A stretch of DNA of 64,000 bases. Source: Chinchilla lanigera. Its lineage: Eukaryota; Chordata; Mammalia; Rodentia; Chinchillidae. The position numbers and the translations under genes are program-made. Every line of letters begins with the position of its first letter. Position 1 is the stretch's first letter. The stretch spans positions 6,846,489-6,910,488 of the forward strand of contig NW_004955418.1 of NCBI RefSeq assembly GCF_000276665.1. Direction: 5' to 3'. This document shows positions 59,427 to 64,000 of the stretch, piece by piece. The notes beneath the pieces are model-generated. The model had not been told where the DNA came from, searched no databases, and saw nothing but the letters and a program-made list of their open reading frames with translations.

Positions 59427-59545
59427 TTTTAAAGAAAAGAAAAATAAACATTAAAAAAAATGGTACAAAATTTCAAAAAAAGATTGTAGGAGAGCAACGA
59501 TGTTCAGTACATTGTGCATTGTTATCTTCAAAGTAATATTTTATT
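59427..59545. repeat. Unidentified repeat, paralogue of 38575
   Basis: See the copy at 38575-38700. Order shared: T-rich lead, A-rich run, 'atggtacaaaatttcaa', purine-rich middle, 'ttatcttcaaagtaata'. Confidence 0.4.
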
Positions 59546-59999
59546 TAATCCAAAGTATATAAAATGCTATCATCTCAACTTGTGCTCAATATGAAGAAAA
59601 TCTTCATGACACATTTCTGCAGTCTTTCTTCATTCAGAGTTTTCAAAATTTGGCATGTGCTTTACATTTTCTGCACATTTCAATTTAATATAGCCACATT
59701 TCAGATGCTCATTAATTACACATGGCTAATGGCCATTGCATTCAGCAACACAATTTTAGGCCATCTATCTGAATTGAAATTGCTAACTGGTAATCCAAGC
59801 CTCTTTTGAATGATCCACCTTTTTTTTTTTTCTTACATCTAAAATGACTTATCTATTTGTGTACTGATATCTTATACATATGCATGGCATTCATTGTACA
59901 TGGGTAGACTGAGTAAGTGATAGAATGACATTATGATTTACTTTAGAAGGATAAAATATTAAAGAACTTCAATGAGAGGGAAGACTTAACATTAATAAT
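59546..59999. other. No feature recognised
   Basis: AT-rich unique sequence with a T-tract at 59819-59831. Confidence 0.5.
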
Positions 60000-60235
60000 A
60001 TGCACAGTATTAAACATGTGTTGTATTCCTGACTTTAAACTAGATACTTGATAAACATTGTGTACTGCTCACAGCATATTTTACAAGACTGATATGATTA
60101 GCTTCACTTTTACAAAGAAATTGATGCTTAGTGAAATTTAGTAACTTGCCCTAGGTTAGCATCGTAGTAATTTGCAGAGCCAGATTTAAAACTACATTTG
60201 TCTGTTCTCACCACACCATATTGCCTTTGTAAGAT
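60000..60235 (-). repeat. MIR SINE, antisense
   Basis: 'cttcacttttacaaagaaat', 'tgatgcttagtgaaatttag', 'taacttgccctaggttagca', 'gcagagccagatttaaaact', 'cacaccatattgcctttg'. Good reversed MIR order. Confidence 0.88.
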
Positions 60236-60787
60236 AAGACCACAAAGCTAAAGAAATAGCAGAGTTCATTCTATCAAGTTAGAAAAAGACTATTGCTCAC
60301 TTTCTTTGTTACTGAGATTTTCTCTCAGTTTCATATTACTCACAGAGTAAGAAATATTCTCTCATTGTTTCCACAAATCCTTAAATTTGTTTCCAGAAGA
60401 AGTATTTAGAAAATTATTTTAAATTCTTTTAAAGTGGGGGGGAGAGAGACTATTTAATCTATATTGCATGGTTCAAAGTGGAAACACAAGTGGTTAAATA
60501 ATTGCACAAAGACAGAATTAGAATGAAGAAGTCGCTGTTATTCATTTCTCTTCTGAACCTCTTCTAACCACCAAAAATGTCCTTGTTGGATTAAGGTTAC
60601 AGACTAAGATGCTAAATTAGGTATCTCTTCTTTACCTACTCTGTGAGGTAGGCTGCCTGTTGAAAGTCAGAAAATAATGCATTCCTGTGCATATGTAATT
60701 GTACAGATAATTGCCTCTATCATTTAAAAATATCATTTGCCAAAATGGTGTCTATGATTAATTATGTACATTTATCACTGAGTCAAC
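60236..60787. other. No feature recognised
   Basis: AT-rich unique sequence. Confidence 0.5.
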
Positions 60788-60842
60788 TCAGGTACCTTAT
60801 AAAATCCTTCCCCTTTTATCAGGTACCTTATAAAATCCTTCC
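60788..60842 (+). repeat. Tandem duplication, 31-base period
   Basis: A 24-base unit starting TCAGGTACCTTATAAAATCC lies at 60788-60811 and again at 60819-60842 with no changes. Confidence 0.97.
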
Positions 60843-61479
60843 ATGACATATAAAATATGTCATGCATATTTCCTCCCTTCTTGTTTCTTGCAGTGTAAGT
60901 CATTTAGTAATTCAGAATTTTTTGTTATTCCTTAAGCCATAATTCACCTGCACAGGAGCCAGCAATCAAGTTACTCTCTGGTTGCTGGGAGGCTACATTT
61001 TTACTTAGAACATCAAGGAACAAGAAAATGTTTAATTCTCTCTTCTTGTTTCATGGATGCTCCTGGGAAAGGACCACTTATTGATATTCAAGTACCTCCA
61101 GTACCACTTCCTCTGTTCTGAACTATATATTGCTGGGCTTGAAGTCAAATGGCTACAAAGAAAAACATAATAATGAGTTAAAAATATAGAGTAATCCTGC
61201 AATCCTGACATGTGGAACTTAACTAGCATGAATATAATGTAATTAATGATAGTAGCAGTTTCTAGAGGGTAGCCTAAGACTTTGACGTGAACAGCCTCTC
61301 TCAGGTCTCTGTGCTTTTGCCCTGCCCTGGAACCTCAAACACCCAGAATGTTAACCTAGGTGAGGTTAAAGGTTAACCTGTTTAACCTAAGTCCTGTTCT
61401 CATCTCTGAATCCTCCACCCTTTTTTCTTTTTTCTGGACTAGAAGTAAAAGTCTCAGTTTTACAAAGGCTTACGTTACA
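60843..61479. other. No clear feature
   Basis: Unique sequence. The last 180 bases may be the upstream part of the following L2. Confidence 0.4.
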
Positions 61480-61850
61480 TAAATGACTTGGCCCCTGCTA
61501 ACATCAGCACTTTATCTACTGTTCACTCATTCACCAGCTCTCCCCAGCCAGCGTGCCTTTCCCTACATCTCAAATGCTGAGGGCAGTCTCCTGCTCAGAG
61601 CCCGTGGGCTTGCTACTCCCTCTGTGGGGACTGCTATCGTGTCCCCATATTCATATTCTCTGGGATATTTACTCCGGTGTCATTCTTTCAGCAAAAGTCT
61701 TCTTGGCCTCCTCCCTAAGAGACTGCAACCCTTTGCCCCATTACAGACTACCTATCCCTATCCCCATTATTGTCTGGGTAGTCCTTTTCCCATCTATATT
61801 ACCCTTTAATGTACATATTTTAAATCTACATATATATGTCTCAGAATACA
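61480..61850 (+). repeat. L2 LINE, sense
   Basis: 'ttggcccctgctaacatcag', 'cactttatctactgttcact', 'cattcaccagctctccccag', 'ctccctctgtggggactgct', 'agcaaaagtcttcttggcct'. This order matches the L2 3' half. The two ~107-codon overlapping frames here are repeat by-products. Confidence 0.75.
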
Positions 61851-61872
61851 CACACATACACATACACACATG
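61840..61872. repeat. (CACATA)n-like microsatellite
   Basis: ACACACATACACATACACACA-type run. Confidence 0.85.
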
Positions 61873-61879
61873 ATTTGTG

Positions 61880-62134
61880 ACACATCATGCATGCCCTCAT
61901 TATGGGTAGCTGGTACATGTGCATTACTTTTACATCCCTTGCCCTCCCTTCTTTCTCCCCCCATCTCTTTGCCCCTTTGCTATTTGCTCTACCTCCCTAT
62001 TTCCTGTTGTCTTTTCTTTTACTCCTTAATTTATCCATATTTTGGGTTTCTCATATGAAAGAAACCACATGGTTTTCAAGTTTGTATATCTGATTTATTT
62101 TACTTAACATTGTATTCTTGAGGAGCGTCCTTTT
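61880..62134 (-). repeat. Rodent L1 3' end, antisense (part 1)
   Basis: 'agctggtacatgtgcattac', 'attttgggtttctcatatga', 'aagaaaccacatggttttca', 'ttttacttaacattgtattc'. It is collinear with the copy at 35590 and resumes after the ERV at 63109. Confidence 0.8.
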
Positions 62135-62149
62135 TGTAGGAACCAGCCT
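62135..62149 (-). mobile_element. 3' LTR remnant
   Basis: 15 bases that match the 3' terminus of the 5' LTR with one change. On the plus strand the remnant reads TGTAGGAACCAGCCT and the LTR reads TGTAGGAGCCAGCCT. Together with the flanking L1 this marks the original right-hand end of the provirus. Confidence 0.8.
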
Positions 62150-62576
62150 GTCTAACTGATCTCTGATGAGGAGACACTACTTCTATCTCAACCGAAGAAG
62201 AAAGGGAAGGTGGAAGAGGAGGAGAAGGGGACCAGGGCTCTTCAGGTTCATTTTTATCTTCTCTCAAGGGTGCACTAGACGTGGGATGTTTCCTTGTAGT
62301 TAAAAGACAAAGAACTGCATGGCCCAAGCTCCATGTGGAGAAAGTTTCAGGGAATAAAAGAGGGCCCTGGATATGAGCATGCTCCAAACCCTCTTTCATT
62401 AGATCCCAACTCTCTATATTAAACATGCCCATCTGAGGACACCAAGGACTATGTTTGATAACATCTTGAAACATATGAGAAAGCAACTGGGTACTAACTT
62501 GAGTGCCAGACTGGTACAACAGAATTTCCAATATAGGAGTATAATACTGTATTTCAGTCAGTAAACTCTGCCCCAT
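62150..62576 (-). pseudogene. gag: Truncated gag (matrix region) of class II ERV
   Basis: The Gag start is taken at the ATG at 62576-62574 because the protein then begins MGQ, the N-terminal glycine context used for myristoylation of retroviral matrix. Visible features are a helical N-terminal part, SPW at residues 43-45, a conserved-type tryptophan at 57 and STW at 80-82, all spaced as in betaretroviral matrix proteins. A proline- and serine-rich stretch follows (about residues 109-130). The frame then runs into the LTR remnant and L1 flank and stops at 62100. Capsid and nucleocapsid are absent. Only about 142 Gag codons remain, so it cannot make particles. The frame up to the break is open, which suggests a fairly recent insertion. 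Confidence 0.75.
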
Positions 62577-62712
62577 TACCCTGGCTGAAAAAGTTTTCCT
62601 CATACACTCACATTAGTTTTCTTTTTTCTTTTGCCAGCTGGCTCTTCACCCTGTGGAACTCCCCACCACTGACTCACTACACCTTTCCCCCTGGTGGACT
62701 TTACCCAGTCAG

Positions 62713-62730
62713 ATCCCTGTTTGGGCACCA
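62713..62730 (-). other. Retroviral primer binding site, tRNA-Lys3 type
   Basis: Eighteen bases, two bases downstream of the LTR end, match the primer site for tRNA-Lys3 used by MMTV-like and lentiviruses. Three transitions separate it from the standard site; two of them are the expected CpG decay (C to T and G to A) and one is at the last base. Confidence 0.85.
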
Positions 62731-62732
62731 TT

Positions 62733-63108
62733 TGTAGGAGCCAGCCTACAAGTTTGTCCTTGGCTAGGGAGTGAACAAAGATGAAAAACAGAGACACAGA
62801 ATTAGTTTAAAATGTAGGGGGCAGGGGCTCTTGTTTCCCTTAGACGGAGAGCCCCAAGCCTTTGGCTCACTTCACTTTTATTTACTCAGGTATGGGTACA
62901 AGCAATTAGGGTAACACAAGATTCATCTTCCTTCCACCATCCATAGTACATGTCTGGGTAAACAATCAGATCTCAGTTGTGTTGACTTTTCCCTGGATCT
63001 TACAATATCCCAGCATGCCCCCAAAAGATCACAGCTTGCCCTCTTCTCCTTTGTGCTCCCAGAGAAAGTCAATTAGGCTTCAATTCTCACTATCTGGTCT
63101 CCCACACA
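62733..63108 (-). mobile_element. 5' LTR of the ERV (376 bp)
   Basis: On the minus strand it begins TGTGTGGGAGACC and ends GGCTGGCTCCTACA, with TG/CA termini. A TATA-like AATAAAAG lies near 62869-62880. The plus-strand motif ATTTTAAACTAATT-type region near 62800 may be around the R/U5 border. The right-hand flank continues the L1 at 63109. Confidence 0.85.
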
Positions 63109-63290
63109 TTTTCCTACAAACAACTCAAGTTTATACTTTTTTACAGGAGAGTAGTACTGTATCATGTATAAATGCTACATTTTCTTTATCCATTCATCTG
63201 TTGATGGACATAGGGGTCACTTCCAAGATATAACTCCTATAAACTGTGCTGCTATAAACACAGGTATGCATGTACCTCTGTAATACCATG
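63109..63290 (-). repeat. Rodent L1 3' end, antisense (part 2)
   Basis: 'ttttcctacaaacaactcaa', 'gagtagtactgtatcatgta', 'cattttctttatccattcat', 'ctgttgatggacatagggg', 'ctataaactgtgctgctata'. It continues the L1 interrupted by the ERV. Confidence 0.88.
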
Positions 63291-63384
63291 CCTTTTACTG
63301 TTTCAGGAAGATACCTAAAAGGGAATAAAAAATATGGAATGCTTGATGCATTTGTGTGTCATCCTTGGTGAAGTAACGTCTGCT

Positions 63385-63740
63385 CTGAGGTCTAGAGGAT
63401 GAACACAAATTAACCAGGGAGGAGTGTAAATATGGCAGGCAGAAGGGACAGCGTAAGCAAAGACCCAGAGATGGAGATGCACGGCTTCTCTGAGATCACA
63501 GGGAAGACCAGAGTAGCTGTAGTTACTGAATATGGGCAGGAGTCTATAAGATGAGGTCAGAAAGAAGGCACAGATCAGCTTGCACAGGAGTTAGTAGCTA
63601 TGTTAAGTAGTCTAATTTTAGTTTGGAGGCAGCAGAAGCCATTTAAACAGTGGACAATGATCCATTTCGGTGGGGTAGATCATTCCAGCTGCAAAAGGGA
63701 ATAGATGTGAGAAGCTAAGAGAGGATGGCTGAAATATGTT
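63385..63740 (-). repeat. L2 LINE, antisense
   Basis: 'gtaaatatggcaggcagaag', 'gcgtaagcaaagacccagag', 'gagatggagatgcacggctt', 'aggcagcagaagccatttaa', 'gtagatcattccagctgca'. This is the purine-rich reverse complement of the L2 3' half. Confidence 0.7.
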
Positions 63741-64000
63741 AGGAAGCAACGTGATACAGAAATGAAAATTCGGCATTGCAAACACATATTCACGAAAAAT
63801 AAATATAAAGGAAAAATGAGAAAATTTGGGAAATTAAATTTTACATGCCTTTACTGAGTCCTCTGCTTTATCAAGTCTGTCAGCTACAGATTTTCATTCG
63901 GGAACTGGTGAGGGACTATATCCTGACTTTGGCATACTGGAGGCGGTTAGTGCCCAGGAGGGAGCGGCTAGGTCTGTTCAATGAAAAATGTACTTCATGA
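63741..64000. other. No feature recognised
   Basis: Unique AT-rich end of the window. Confidence 0.5.

Larger units (their letters stand above)
62135..63108 (-). mobile_element. Miniature class II endogenous retrovirus, internally deleted
   Basis: A 974-bp unit within an L1 3' end. Read on the minus strand it has a complete 5' LTR (63108 to 62733), a primer binding site (62730 to 62713), a leader, the beginning of gag (from 62576) and a join to the last ~15 bases of the LTR (62149 to 62135). TTTT lies on both sides (62131-62134 and 63109-63112), consistent with at least part of a target duplication. pro, pol, env, the polypurine tract and most of the 3' LTR are missing. Type: betaretrovirus-like (class II). 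It is non-functional. Confidence 0.85.

Noticed and set aside
61483..61873. Two overlapping frames of about 107 codons
   Set aside because: They lie in a sense L2 relic, in two frames at once, as expected of repeat-derived chance frames.
62600..62797. 65-codon minus-strand frame upstream of gag
   Set aside because: It spans the LTR end, primer site and leader of the ERV, which are non-coding in retroviruses.

Overview
This window looks like AT-rich, non-coding DNA from a rodent genome, either intergenic or deep intronic. No functional protein-coding gene, structured RNA gene, CRISPR array or prokaryotic signal could be supported. Almost everything recognisable is interspersed repeat. The rodent assignment rests on B1 (7SL-derived) SINEs, ID (tRNA-Ala/BC1-type) SINEs and B1-dID dimers. 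The mix of B1-dID dimers with a distinct, recently active ID subfamily points to a non-murine rodent, perhaps of the beaver, squirrel or dormouse type. That finer placement is inference from family knowledge and is weak.

Layout. Positions 1-9100 are mostly unique AT-rich sequence with one ID element. From 9.1 to 28.3 kb, ancient MIR, L2, MER5-type and L1 relics alternate with rodent SINEs and three MaLR-type LTRs. One of these LTRs (26348-26722) has TG/CA ends and a 5-bp target duplication. At 31.9-32.6 kb lies a very old L3/CR1-type LINE. At 33.3-34.6 kb is a sense L1 ORF2 relic with a B1 inserted. At 39.3-42.5 kb a reverse-oriented L1 has been split by a MaLR LTR, two IDs and an unidentified ~325-bp insert, and it still shows a readable ORF2 C-terminal peptide. 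From 42.8 to 55 kb come more L1, L2, MIR, MER5A and MER20 copies, a class I-like LTR with three CCAAT boxes, and several IDs with clear target duplications. At 62.1-63.1 kb a small class II (betaretrovirus-like) endogenous retrovirus sits on the minus strand inside an L1 3' end. It has a 5' LTR, a tRNA-Lys3-type primer site, the beginning of gag, and only the last ~15 bp of the 3' LTR.

There is no operon or pathway logic here. The content records successive insertions, from L3/L2/MIR (oldest) through MER5/MER20, L1M and MaLR, to ID, B1 and the ERV (youngest). The most interesting items are the miniature ERV, the young ID subfamily (with a 52-bp truncated copy in a 13-bp duplication), the L3 relic, the CCAAT-triplet LTR, an unidentified 83-codon frame at 53.6-53.85 kb behind a plausible splice acceptor, and a G-quadruplex motif inside an L2. 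All family names come from reading the sequence against remembered consensus patterns; no database search was run.
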